DNA of 30,594 nucleotides from a bacterium (lineage in GTDB: Bacteria > Gemmatimonadota > Glassbacteria > GWA2-58-10). Positions 21,956-29,230 of the stretch are shown piece by piece. The notes beneath the pieces are model-generated. The model saw only the letters and a program-made list of their open reading frames with translations. It searched no databases and was not told where the DNA came from. Made by a program: the position numbers and the translations under genes. Where the stretch lies: positions 1-30,594 of the forward strand of contig JAJFUG010000022.1 of NCBI GenBank assembly GCA_021372515.1, read 5' to 3'. Position 1 is the stretch's first letter, and each line of letters begins with the position of its first letter.

Positions 21956-23755
21956 ATGACCAGTGTTGAGAGCCCGCATTCGTTTTATATACCGGTGATG
22001 GGTACGGGTTTCACTATCGACACCCCTCTTAAGGTGGCGCGTTTCGGTATCACCTCCGTAATTTCCCTGGTGGATGACATCCTTATCGAGCAGATGCGTA
22101 AGTATCACGCGGAGAAATCCGGCGAGCCGTACGAACCGGTCAGCGACCGGGATGATGATTCGCGCGCGCGCCGGATAACGCTCTACCTCGATCTGCTCGA
22201 CCGTCTGGTGCAGAGGCAGGTCATCGCTCTGAAAGCCGCCCCGTTCGAGCCTGGCAGCGAGATCACCCGCTATTTCGAACTGTTGCCCGAAGGCGCGACC
22301 AGGAGTTGTTACCGCACGATGCTGGCCGAGTGCGATCCGGGCCGCAAAGCCAGTCTTCAGGAACATCTGCGCGGTCTGGTAGTGCCGGGCGGCATCGATG
22401 TCAACATCATGACCAAGAGCGACAAGCGCAATTACTGTCAGGGGATCGACCTGGGTTCGGAGTATTCCGATGCCCTGGCGGCGCTGCGCGGCTTCGCCCA
22501 GAGCGGACTGCGCTCCTCGGTCGAGTTCTCCGCCGGCCTTAACCAGCGTCTTTACACCTATGTCTCCCGGTTCGATGATTTCTTCCCGGATGAGCGGGGT
22601 GAGCTGAAAAAGAAAGTCGCGCTGAAAGTGAGCGACCTGCGCTCGGCTGAAATCCAGGGTAAATTCCTGGCCAAGCGGGGTGTCTGGATTTCGGAATACC
22701 GCATCGAGTCGGGGCTGAACTGTGGCGGCCACGCTTTTCCCACCACCGGACTGTTGCTCGGGCCGGTGCTTGAACAACTGCGGCAGCAGAAAGAATCGCT
22801 GGCCGAAACGCTGTTCCCGCTTTACAACCGAGCCCTTTCGTCCGAGGGCCGCGCCACGCTGACCGATTGCCCGCCGGTGAGGTTCACGGTCCAGGGTGGG
22901 ATCGGCACGAGCGGTGAAAACGAATTGATGCTGCGTTACTATGGGATGAACCGCACCGGCTGGGGCACTCCGTTCCTGCTGGTGCCCGAGGCGACCGGCC
23001 TGGATGAGGCCCATCTGCGCAAGCTGACCGCGGCCGGGCCGGGGGATGTGTTCCTGAGCGAAAGCTCACCCCTGGGCCCGCCGTTCTGGAACCTGCGCGA
23101 CTCGGAAAGCGAGCGGGCGCGCAGTGAACGGATCGAGGCGGGCGAGCCGGGCAGCCACTGTTTCAAGGGCTTTTCGGTGATCAACACCGAGTTCACCGAG
23201 AAACCGATCTGCACAGCCTCGCGCGCCTACCAGCGTCTGAAGCTCGAAAGCCTGGATAACGGAGGCGGAGAAGGCCTCAGCCCCGAACAACTGACAGTCC
23301 TGCGCCGGAGCGTACTGGCCAAGAGCTGTATCTGCCACGACCTGTCGGGCGGGGTGAAAAAGAAATACGGGATCGAGCCGCAGGCCACGCCGGCGGTCTG
23401 CTGCGGCCCCAACATCATCAATTTCTCGCGCCTGGCCAGCCTGCGCGAGATGGTGGACCACATCTACGGCCGGGGCCTGTCACTTACACCGCAGGAAAGG
23501 CCGCACATGTTCCTGCGCGAGGCGGGCCTGTACCTGGAGTATCTGCGCGGCGAGCTGGAGCGGTTCTCGCTGCGGGTTTCCAGCCGCAAGACCGAGTTCT
23601 TCGAGGAGTTCCGGCGCAACCTTCTGGATGGGATCGAGTACTACCAGAGCCGGGCGGAGGTGCTGTTCAGCCACGAGCGGGAGCGCCTGGGCCATGAGCT
23701 GGAGGAGTTGCGCCGGCGGCTGGAGCGGCTGATGCCCGAGCCGGCGACAGCCTGA
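21956..23755 (+). CDS. Large uncharacterised protein with FMN-TIM-barrel-like motifs
   Basis: A 599-residue cytosolic protein whose opening (VMGTGFTIDTPLKVARFG, 14-31) I recall from a conserved family of unknown function, including in Bacteroidota. Parts resemble nitronate monooxygenase/FabK-type FMN barrels. NCGGHA (255-260) is like their GGH motif. VQGGIGTSG (312-320), followed by TGWGTPFLLVPEA (334-346), mirrors their GGI...GT-F...E phosphate-binding segment. The last third has cysteines at 402, 419, 458, 460, 482 and 483 (KSCICHDL, VCCGPN), which could bind metal or an Fe-S cluster. A charged coiled coil runs about 525-590. The ATG at 21956 follows AAGGA by 11 bases. It stands alone, between the tRNA and a terminator shared with the convergent gene. 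The enzyme assignment is inference from motifs. Confidence 0.7.
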   Translation: MTSVESPHSFYIPVMGTGFTIDTPLKVARFGITSVISLVDDILIEQMRKYHAEKSGEPYEPVSDRDDDSRARRITLYLDLLDRLVQRQVIALKAAPFEPGSEITRYFELLPEGATRSCYRTMLAECDPGRKASLQEHLRGLVVPGGIDVNIMTKSDKRNYCQGIDLGSEYSDALAALRGFAQSGLRSSVEFSAGLNQRLYTYVSRFDDFFPDERGELKKKVALKVSDLRSAEIQGKFLAKRGVWISEYRIESGLNCGGHAFPTTGLLLGPVLEQLRQQKESLAETLFPLYNRALSSEGRATLTDCPPVRFTVQGGIGTSGENELMLRYYGMNRTGWGTPFLLVPEATGLDEAHLRKLTAAGPGDVFLSESSPLGPPFWNLRDSESERARSERIEAGEPGSHCFKGFSVINTEFTEKPICTASRAYQRLKLESLDNGGGEGLSPEQLTVLRRSVLAKSCICHDLSGGVKKKYGIEPQATPAVCCGPNIINFSRLASLREMVDHIYGRGLSLTPQERPHMFLREAGLYLEYLRGELERFSLRVSSRKTEFFEEFRRNLLDGIEYYQSRAEVLFSHERERLGHELEELRRRLERLMPEPATA

Positions 23756-23781
23756 CATCCTCAGAAACGAACTACAAAACG

Positions 23782-23824
23782 AGCGGCAGCCTCCGGTTTT
23801 GATCCAGTGAGGCTGCCGCTTTTT
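23782..23824. terminator. Bidirectional intrinsic terminator between convergent genes
   Basis: A perfect 12-base-pair stem (23782-23793 with 23809-23820) is followed by TTTTT on the plus strand and by CGTTTTG on the minus strand. It serves both the 599-residue gene and the secreted dockerin-like gene. Confidence 0.85.
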
Positions 23825-23836
23825 GCGCCTGCGGCC

Positions 23837-24601
23837 TTATTGAACCTCTCCGCTCAGGATTTTCAGCAACTCGAGCAGGTCCAGCATATTGACTGCGCCA
23901 TCCCTGTTGACATCTCCACGCTGGTATTCAGGCTCTTCTCTGATCACAATCGGATCGATGATCGAGGTAGGCAAATCCGTGAAGAATCCATCGGAGATCG
24001 GGTATTTCAGAATCACCTGCCCGTTGGGGTCGGCGCTTAAGGGGTAGGCGCCATTGGGGAAAGTCTGCGGTACGAGGACGTACAGACTTATTACCACTCC
24101 GGATTTCGAATGCGGGAAAATGGATGTGGAGGCATGGGTGGAAAGGTAATCCACGTTGATCCCGAACACGGTTACGGTAAGGCTGTAAGTGCTGTCAAGC
24201 AGGACTGTCGCGTACATGGCATTCTCATGCATGATCTTGCCGTAGCTGTCGGTCCAGCGGTACCATATCCGCCCTTGAGTGTTGGGGATCGTAGCGCCTT
24301 CCGTGATATCCAACGGTTGTCCCTGACAAAATGCAATGGGCAAGTCACGTATCACGAAAATGAAGCCGCCGGGAGTGGCGCTTCTGAAACGCACATCCAG
24401 GTCCATCTGGAGGACTTTGCCGGGTGCGGCGGGTTTGGTGGTCAGCCGGAAAGTATCGGGAAGGGTCCCTGTAGCCGAAAGACGTGTCAGTGCATCGCGG
24501 TGTTGAGAGAGAACACTCCGAACTGGTTCTGGCAGAGATTGTGCGCTTAAAGAGGCGGCGCAAAGGAGCAGAATTGCTGACACTCTGATTGAGAATGACA
24601 T
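23837..24601 (-). CDS. Secreted protein with a single C-terminal dockerin-like repeat
   Basis: A 254-residue exported protein. The Sec signal covers 1-20 (SLSA-Q). The body (about 25-225) is beta-rich with many serines and threonines and has no family I recognise. The last 27 residues (GDVNRDGAVNMLDLLELL and on) form one calcium-binding loop of the dockerin type I pattern D-x-N-x-D-G-x-x-N-x-x-D. A true dockerin has two such repeats, so this is a half module, as seen at the ends of many secreted proteins in uncultured bacteria. The ATG at 24601 is preferred to one 16 codons upstream because AGAGG lies five bases before it. It is divergent from the ankyrin gene. Its role, perhaps surface attachment, is unknown. 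Confidence 0.75.
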   Translation of the reverse strand: MSFSIRVSAILLLCAASLSAQSLPEPVRSVLSQHRDALTRLSATGTLPDTFRLTTKPAAPGKVLQMDLDVRFRSATPGGFIFVIRDLPIAFCQGQPLDITEGATIPNTQGRIWYRWTDSYGKIMHENAMYATVLLDSTYSLTVTVFGINVDYLSTHASTSIFPHSKSGVVISLYVLVPQTFPNGAYPLSADPNGQVILKYPISDGFFTDLPTSIIDPIVIREEPEYQRGDVNRDGAVNMLDLLELLKILSGEVQ

Positions 24602-24790
24602 TTGTACCTCTGAGAAAAGTCTAAAATGCCCTGACTGAAAAATGTACATCGGAATAATCGAGAGCGTTTGGACAGAAAAACCAACACGAACAAATCGCCT
24701 GGTAAGTGTTCAAAATGATTAGATTGTAGATTTTAATCCTCTTTCTGTCAATAAATATAATTCATGCCAAACACACTCCATTTCTTCCTC

Positions 24791-24820
24791 TTGACTGATA
24801 TTGTCGTAAAGTGGTACACT
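24791..24820 (+). promoter_or_regulatory. Sigma-70-like promoter for the ankyrin gene
   Basis: TTGACT at 24791-24796 and TACACT at 24815-24820 with an 18-base spacer. Transcription would start near 24827, which supports the ATG at 24851 over an upstream in-frame ATG at 24764. Confidence 0.65.
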
Positions 24821-24850
24821 GTCTCGAATATCATTCCCTTGAGGCCTTGT

Positions 24851-25726
24851 ATGCTTTTCCAGTCCCGCCGTGCAAAAATATTCTCCGCCATCCGCGAGGG
24901 CCGCGAGGACCGTCTGCGCGAGCTGCTTGACAGCCGCGATGCCGACCTGTCCGAGCCTGAGGAGGGCACCGGCCAGTTCCCCCTGGTCCTGGCCGCGGAG
25001 GAGGGGCGACTCGCCATGGTCAAAGCCCTGCTCGCCGCCGGAGCGCCACCGGACAGTAAGGGCGCGGGCGGGCGCACCGCCCTGATCGCGGCCGCGGCCT
25101 CAGGCAACGGCGCCCTGCTGGAGATACTGCTCAGCGCCGGGGCGGCGCTCGACCTCAGTGACCGGGAGGGCCGCACGGCCCTGCACGCCGCGGTGATCTG
25201 GGCCACGCGCATGGCCTCGCTGGGGGTGAGTGATACGGAAAAAAAGATTGTTCTGCTGCTGGAGGCCGGGGCCGGGATCAACCTGCCCGACCGCATGGGG
25301 CGCACGCCGCTCATGTCCTCGGTGCGAAGCGGCGGCGGCGCGATCGAGGAGGACAACCGTCTGCCCGTGCTGCGGCTGTTGCTCGAGCATGGCTCCGAGG
25401 TGAACGCGGTCAGCCAGCGGGGGCGTACGGCCCTGATGTCGGCGGCGTTCCGCGGGCTCAAGGAGACCGCCCGGCTCCTGGTCGAGGCCGGCTCCGAGGT
25501 CAACACCCGCGACAACCACGGCCGCACGGCCCTGATGTACCTGGCCCAGGGCAGTTTCTGGTCCTACCGCCGCGCAGGCTACATCGGCCTTCTCAACTAC
25601 CTTCTGGACCACGGCGCCGATCCGACCCTGATGGACAACAGCCACCTTTCCGCCCTGGCCCTGGCCCGCCGCCACCGTCACGCCAACCTGGTCGAAATCC
25701 TCGAAAAGTTCGGCGTACGCGATTGA
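24851..25726 (+). CDS. Ankyrin-repeat protein
   Basis: A 291-residue soluble protein built almost wholly of about seven ankyrin repeats, a scaffold for protein binding. Repeats are visible as G-R-T-A-L-x-x-A/S turns near 74, 107, 140, 182 and 215, with the L-L-x-x-G-A-x-x-N/D element following each. Repeats near 106-157 and 225-270 carry insertions (WATRMASLGVSDTEKK, GSFWSYRRAGY) that lengthen them. There is no signal peptide, so it probably acts in the cytosol, unlike some exported ankyrin proteins. GAGG lies six bases before the ATG at 24851, and a good promoter is placed just upstream. It has its own promoter, and the downstream transporter starts 150 bases later. The binding partner is unknown. 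Confidence 0.9.
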   Translation: MLFQSRRAKIFSAIREGREDRLRELLDSRDADLSEPEEGTGQFPLVLAAEEGRLAMVKALLAAGAPPDSKGAGGRTALIAAAASGNGALLEILLSAGAALDLSDREGRTALHAAVIWATRMASLGVSDTEKKIVLLLEAGAGINLPDRMGRTPLMSSVRSGGGAIEEDNRLPVLRLLLEHGSEVNAVSQRGRTALMSAAFRGLKETARLLVEAGSEVNTRDNHGRTALMYLAQGSFWSYRRAGYIGLLNYLLDHGADPTLMDNSHLSALALARRHRHANLVEILEKFGVRD

Positions 25727-25876
25727 CTCAAGCCTGAAATTCAGGCCATCTTATCCTGTTAAGGCCGAAAATTCCTTGACAGACTCGTCCCCGGCTGGCA
25801 ACATGACGCGACGTCGTGATATGTCTATTTGACCCCTATCGATTCGAGCCTTCAACCGATGCGGAGAACACAGTAA

Positions 25877-26854
25877 ATGCGACACGGCTGGCGTGGGGCG
25901 ATCTCTCTGGTGAACCGTCTTTTCCCGCTCTGGGTGATCCTGGGCTGCGGCCTGGCTTTCTTTCGGCCCCAGGTGTTCCAGGGTTTCATGTCCGAGCGCG
26001 TAACCCTGTTTTTCGGGCTGACCATGTTCGGGATCGGTGTGACCCTGGAGCTGGGCCAGGCCGTGGTCACCCTGAAGCGTTTCGACAAGGTAGTGCTGGG
26101 AACCCTGGCCCAGTTCACGATCATGCCGTTCACGGCCTGGGCGCTGACCAGGGTCGTGCCGATCAACCAGGCCCTGGCCCTGGGGCTGATCATCACCGGC
26201 TGCGTGCCGGGGGCGATGAGCAGCAACGTGCTGAGCTATGTCGCCCGTGGGGATGTCTCCTATTCAGTGGCCCTGACCACGCTGTCGACTTTCATCTCGC
26301 CCTGGGTCACCCCGGCCCTGACCCTGCTGCTCCTGGGCGACCGTATCCATATCCCGTACACCGGCATGATGCTCACGATCATCTACAGCGTGATCCTGCC
26401 GCTGGCTGGCGGGATGCTGTTCCGCCGTCTGCTGGGCCGTCGCCTGGACCGTTTCATCGAGCTGTTCCCGGCGCTCTCGGTGGCGGCCATCGTGGTGATC
26501 TGCTCGGTGGTTGTCTCCAGCAACGTCGCCCTGATCCGCGAGGCCTCGCTCAACGTGTTCCTGCTGGTGTTGGCGCTCAACGCGATCGGTCTGGGCGGGG
26601 GCTATCTGTTCGGGCGGGCGATCCGGCTGAACCCGGCCGGGCGGCGCACCCTGGCCATCGAGATCGGGATGCAGAACGCAGGCATGGGAGTGATCCTGGC
26701 CCTGACCCATTTCAAGAACATGAGCGGCGTGGCCCTGCCCTCGGCCATTTTCACGGTATGGTGCATAATCACGGCCAGCCTGTTCACCCTGGGGGCCCCG
26801 GGACAGAGGCAGACGGCGCAGGCCGCTCCGCCCGGACCGGAAAGCCGCTCCTGA
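25877..26854 (+). CDS. BASS-family (bile acid:sodium symporter-like) transporter
   Basis: A 325-residue inner-membrane protein with about nine or ten hydrophobic segments. It belongs to the bile acid:sodium symporter superfamily, whose bacterial members move organic anions such as pantothenate precursors, pyruvate-type acids or steroids with sodium. The family marks PGAMSSN (111-117), at the sodium-binding crossover, and EIGMQN (262-267), on the second half, are intact. The C-terminal tail of about 20 residues is polar. GGAG lies 10 bases before the ATG; a TTGACA at 25776-25781 upstream has only a poor -10 partner (CAACAT at 25799). It is 25 bases before the NicO gene, so they are probably co-transcribed. 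The substrate cannot be read. Confidence 0.88.
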   Translation: MRHGWRGAISLVNRLFPLWVILGCGLAFFRPQVFQGFMSERVTLFFGLTMFGIGVTLELGQAVVTLKRFDKVVLGTLAQFTIMPFTAWALTRVVPINQALALGLIITGCVPGAMSSNVLSYVARGDVSYSVALTTLSTFISPWVTPALTLLLLGDRIHIPYTGMMLTIIYSVILPLAGGMLFRRLLGRRLDRFIELFPALSVAAIVVICSVVVSSNVALIREASLNVFLLVLALNAIGLGGGYLFGRAIRLNPAGRRTLAIEIGMQNAGMGVILALTHFKNMSGVALPSAIFTVWCIITASLFTLGAPGQRQTAQAAPPGPESRS

Positions 26855-26879
26855 GAATATTGCCTCGGGTGGAGCACCG

Positions 26880-28448
26880 ATGAAACGTGTTTTCCTTCTG
26901 CTGGTCCTGCTGGCCGGGACACTTTGCCCGGCGTCCCCCCTTCGGGCCCACAGCCGTGACATGCAGAACCTTGAGCGCCTGACCGAGTTGCGGCTCCGTC
27001 CGGATGGGGTGGACCTGAGAGTGGGACTCCAGTACCGTGAGTTCCCCGGACTGGCCGTGCGCGGCGCCATGGACTCGGATGCGGACGGTGTGATCAGCCC
27101 GCAGGAGCAGGGCCGCTACCTGGCCGCCCTGCGTGACAGCCTGCTGGGCAATGTTTCACTGAGCTTGAACGGTACAGCCCTGCGCCTGGAACCGTCCACA
27201 GAGCCGCAAGTGGAGTATTTCGGGCCGCCGCGGCGGTTGCCGCAGCATCTGGACCTGACTTTCGATTACTCGGCCGTCTGCAGCGTGCCCGCCGATTCCA
27301 CGCACCCGTCGCTCCTCAGCCTGGAAAACCGCAACGACCGGCCCGAGCCGGGACGGGAAAGCTTTGTCCTGATCGCGGAGGAGGCGGTGCGGGTCGTCTG
27401 GACAAGCCTGGACTCGACAGCCAGCCCGGTGGGGCCGGAGAGCCTGCGCCGGGTGCGCCTGGGGTTCAGCCGGGTGGAGGGCGCCGCGCTGGAGCGTGGG
27501 ACACAGGGAGCCAGCCCCTGGCGACTGGTCCTGGACCGCTGGACCGAGCGGGCTGCGGGGGGCACGGCCTCGTCCCCGCCTGTTGCAGCGGGACACAGTG
27601 AAGAAGAGGGCAAGCGGCAGGGTGCGTTCCAGAACAGAGTCAGCCGCTTTTTCGAGCAGGGGAGCGCGGGCGGCGCGGCGCTCTGGCTGCTCCTGCTGGC
27701 GGCCTTTGTCTACGGCGGGTTCCACGCCCTGGAGCCGGGCCACGCCAAGACCATCACCGCGGTCTACCTTCTGGGCAGCGGCCAGCGCTGGCCGCGGGCC
27801 CTTCTGCTGGCTCTCACAGTCACCCTGACCCACACCGGCGGGGTGTTCCTGCTGGCCCTGGTCACCAGCCTGGCCTGGGGCGGAGCTCCCGGCCCGGCGG
27901 TCCAGGCCGCGCTGGGCGGGATCTCGGGCGCGATTATCCTGGCCCTGGGCCTGCAACGTCTGCGCGCCGGAGCGGCCGGGCACACGCATCCGCACAGCCA
28001 TCCTCACCCGCACGGACACGCGCATTCAGAGGCCGGAGAACACTCGCATGCACATGATGAGAAAGGCTCGAAACGGGGGGTGATCTGGCTGGGAGTGGCG
28101 GGAGGACTGGCGCCCTGTCCGGGAGCGCTCTGGATTTATTTCCTGGCCCTGGGTTTCGGCCGCCCGGCCCTGGCCGTGCTGCTGATCCTGGCGCTCAGCC
28201 TGGGTCTGGCCGCGGTGCTGGTGACGGTGGGCCTGGTCTCGCTCTACCTGGGCGACATTTTCGCAGCAGGGAAGGGCGCCGCACCGGCCTGGGTCACACG
28301 CTCGCGTTCACTTTCCGCTCTCTGGCGCGCCGGCGCGAAGGCTTTCCACGCCGCACCCGCAGTGGCCGGGGTGCTGCTGGTGCTGGTGGGCTCGTTCATG
28401 CTCTGGCGCAGCCTGGGCGAGCTGGGCCTGAGCGGACTTATCAACTGA
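26880..28448 (+). CDS. NicO-family nickel/cobalt transporter with exported N-terminal domain
   Basis: A 522-residue membrane protein of the RcnA/NicO type that moves nickel or cobalt. It starts with a Sec signal (1-23, LRA-H), then an extracytoplasmic domain with an EF-hand-like DSDADGVISPQE (65-76). This arrangement is known for long NicO proteins. The membrane part begins near 266 and carries FHALEPGHAKT (281-291), THTGG (317-321) and GLAPCPGA (409-416). A histidine-rich loop at 368-393 (HTHPHSHPHPHGHAH and on) is expected to bind the metal. GGAG precedes the ATG. It follows the BASS gene by 25 bases. Direction, import or export, cannot be told from sequence; no riboswitch is seen. Confidence 0.87.
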   Translation: MKRVFLLLVLLAGTLCPASPLRAHSRDMQNLERLTELRLRPDGVDLRVGLQYREFPGLAVRGAMDSDADGVISPQEQGRYLAALRDSLLGNVSLSLNGTALRLEPSTEPQVEYFGPPRRLPQHLDLTFDYSAVCSVPADSTHPSLLSLENRNDRPEPGRESFVLIAEEAVRVVWTSLDSTASPVGPESLRRVRLGFSRVEGAALERGTQGASPWRLVLDRWTERAAGGTASSPPVAAGHSEEEGKRQGAFQNRVSRFFEQGSAGGAALWLLLLAAFVYGGFHALEPGHAKTITAVYLLGSGQRWPRALLLALTVTLTHTGGVFLLALVTSLAWGGAPGPAVQAALGGISGAIILALGLQRLRAGAAGHTHPHSHPHPHGHAHSEAGEHSHAHDEKGSKRGVIWLGVAGGLAPCPGALWIYFLALGFGRPALAVLLILALSLGLAAVLVTVGLVSLYLGDIFAAGKGAAPAWVTRSRSLSALWRAGAKAFHAAPAVAGVLLVLVGSFMLWRSLGELGLSGLIN

Positions 28449-28454
28449 TTGCCG

Positions 28455-28472
28455 GGCCTGAAGGCTCAGGCC
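28455..28472. terminator. Palindrome between convergent genes, possible weak terminator
   Basis: GGCCTGA (28455-28461) and TCAGGCC (28466-28472) form a perfect 7-base-pair stem with a 4-base loop. It overlaps the stop codon of the minus-strand DUF429 gene and lies after the NicO stop. No T tract follows on either strand, so its terminator role is uncertain. Confidence 0.3.
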
Positions 28473-29095
28473 GACGTTTCCCGTGACAGCGGTCCGTCCG
28501 GGATTATTATCCCGCCCTCCTCGGCCCCGCCCAGCACCTCACTGCGTCCGCTCAGGTACAGGGCCACGCTCAGGGCGCAGCAGACCGCATCCAGCTCGTG
28601 GTCGCTCATCCGTTCCGTGATCCCCTCGATCCCCAGCCCGATCAGCCCCTGGCGCAGGCTTTCGACACCCCGGCCCTTGCGCGGCACGCCCCAGACATCC
28701 TGGCTCGCGCCGGGGTAGGTTTCCAGGCAGCGCAGGCCACGGCGCTCCAGCTCCTGTTTCATCCTTATCCCGCGCATGGTGAGGGCGCGCATCGGGCCGA
28801 GGGTGATCGGGAAGAAGCGTATCCCGCGCTGACGGAGGGCCAGGTCGCAGGGACGGTAGTGGCATCCGTTGCGCTCCTCCAGGCTGGCGCGACCAGGCGG
28901 CAGACAGAGCGGAGCGTCGATACCCACCACCTTTATACCGCTGGCCACGAGGAAAGCCACAATTTCGTCATCCGTGAACAGGTCATGGCTGTCTTGTATA
29001 CGGAGGCCGCAGGTGAGCACCGCGCCGCTCGGACGGTGCTCCACTCCGGCCAGATCGAGGCCTGCGGCGCACGGGAGGCTGAGAGTGTTATTCAT
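28466..29095 (-). CDS. DUF429 protein (predicted RNase H-like nuclease)
   Basis: A 209-residue protein of the DUF429 family, predicted to have a ribonuclease H-like fold. Acidic positions line up with the family: GLDLAG (12-17, Asp14), GIDAPL (58-63, Asp60), RPCDLALR (81-88), ETYPGAS (125-131) and SDHELDAVCCAL (164-175). No function is established for the family beyond the predicted nuclease fold. Only a weak ribosome site (GGACC) lies before the ATG at 29095, but GLDLAG needs to be close to the start, which supports it. The start codon touches the -35 box of a promoter on the other strand. It converges with the NicO gene. Confidence 0.85.
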   Translation of the reverse strand: MNNTLSLPCAAGLDLAGVEHRPSGAVLTCGLRIQDSHDLFTDDEIVAFLVASGIKVVGIDAPLCLPPGRASLEERNGCHYRPCDLALRQRGIRFFPITLGPMRALTMRGIRMKQELERRGLRCLETYPGASQDVWGVPRKGRGVESLRQGLIGLGIEGITERMSDHELDAVCCALSVALYLSGRSEVLGGAEEGGIIIPDGPLSRETSA

Positions 29096-29122
29096 TGACT
29101 GGTCCGGTCGAGGTGTTATAAT
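29095..29122 (+). promoter_or_regulatory. Strong sigma-70 promoter for the terminal secreted gene
   Basis: TTGACT at 29095-29100 and a perfect TATAAT at 29117-29122 with a 16-base spacer. The start near 29129 gives a leader of about 100 bases. The -35 box overlaps the start codon of the divergent DUF429 gene. Confidence 0.75.
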
Positions 29123-29230
29123 AGACGCAGGTCAAGATAAGGTGGACGACGTGTCGGGCGCAATGTTCGAAGCCTGTGACGCCGTACCGCTCGAATCCCC
29201 CCAATTAATTCCCTGGAAAGGATTTGCCAG

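Noticed and set aside
25816-26883. A 355-codon plus-strand frame over the transporter
   Set aside because: Shifted shadow of the BASS transporter; it is full of Gly/Pro/Arg/His and lacks membrane segments.
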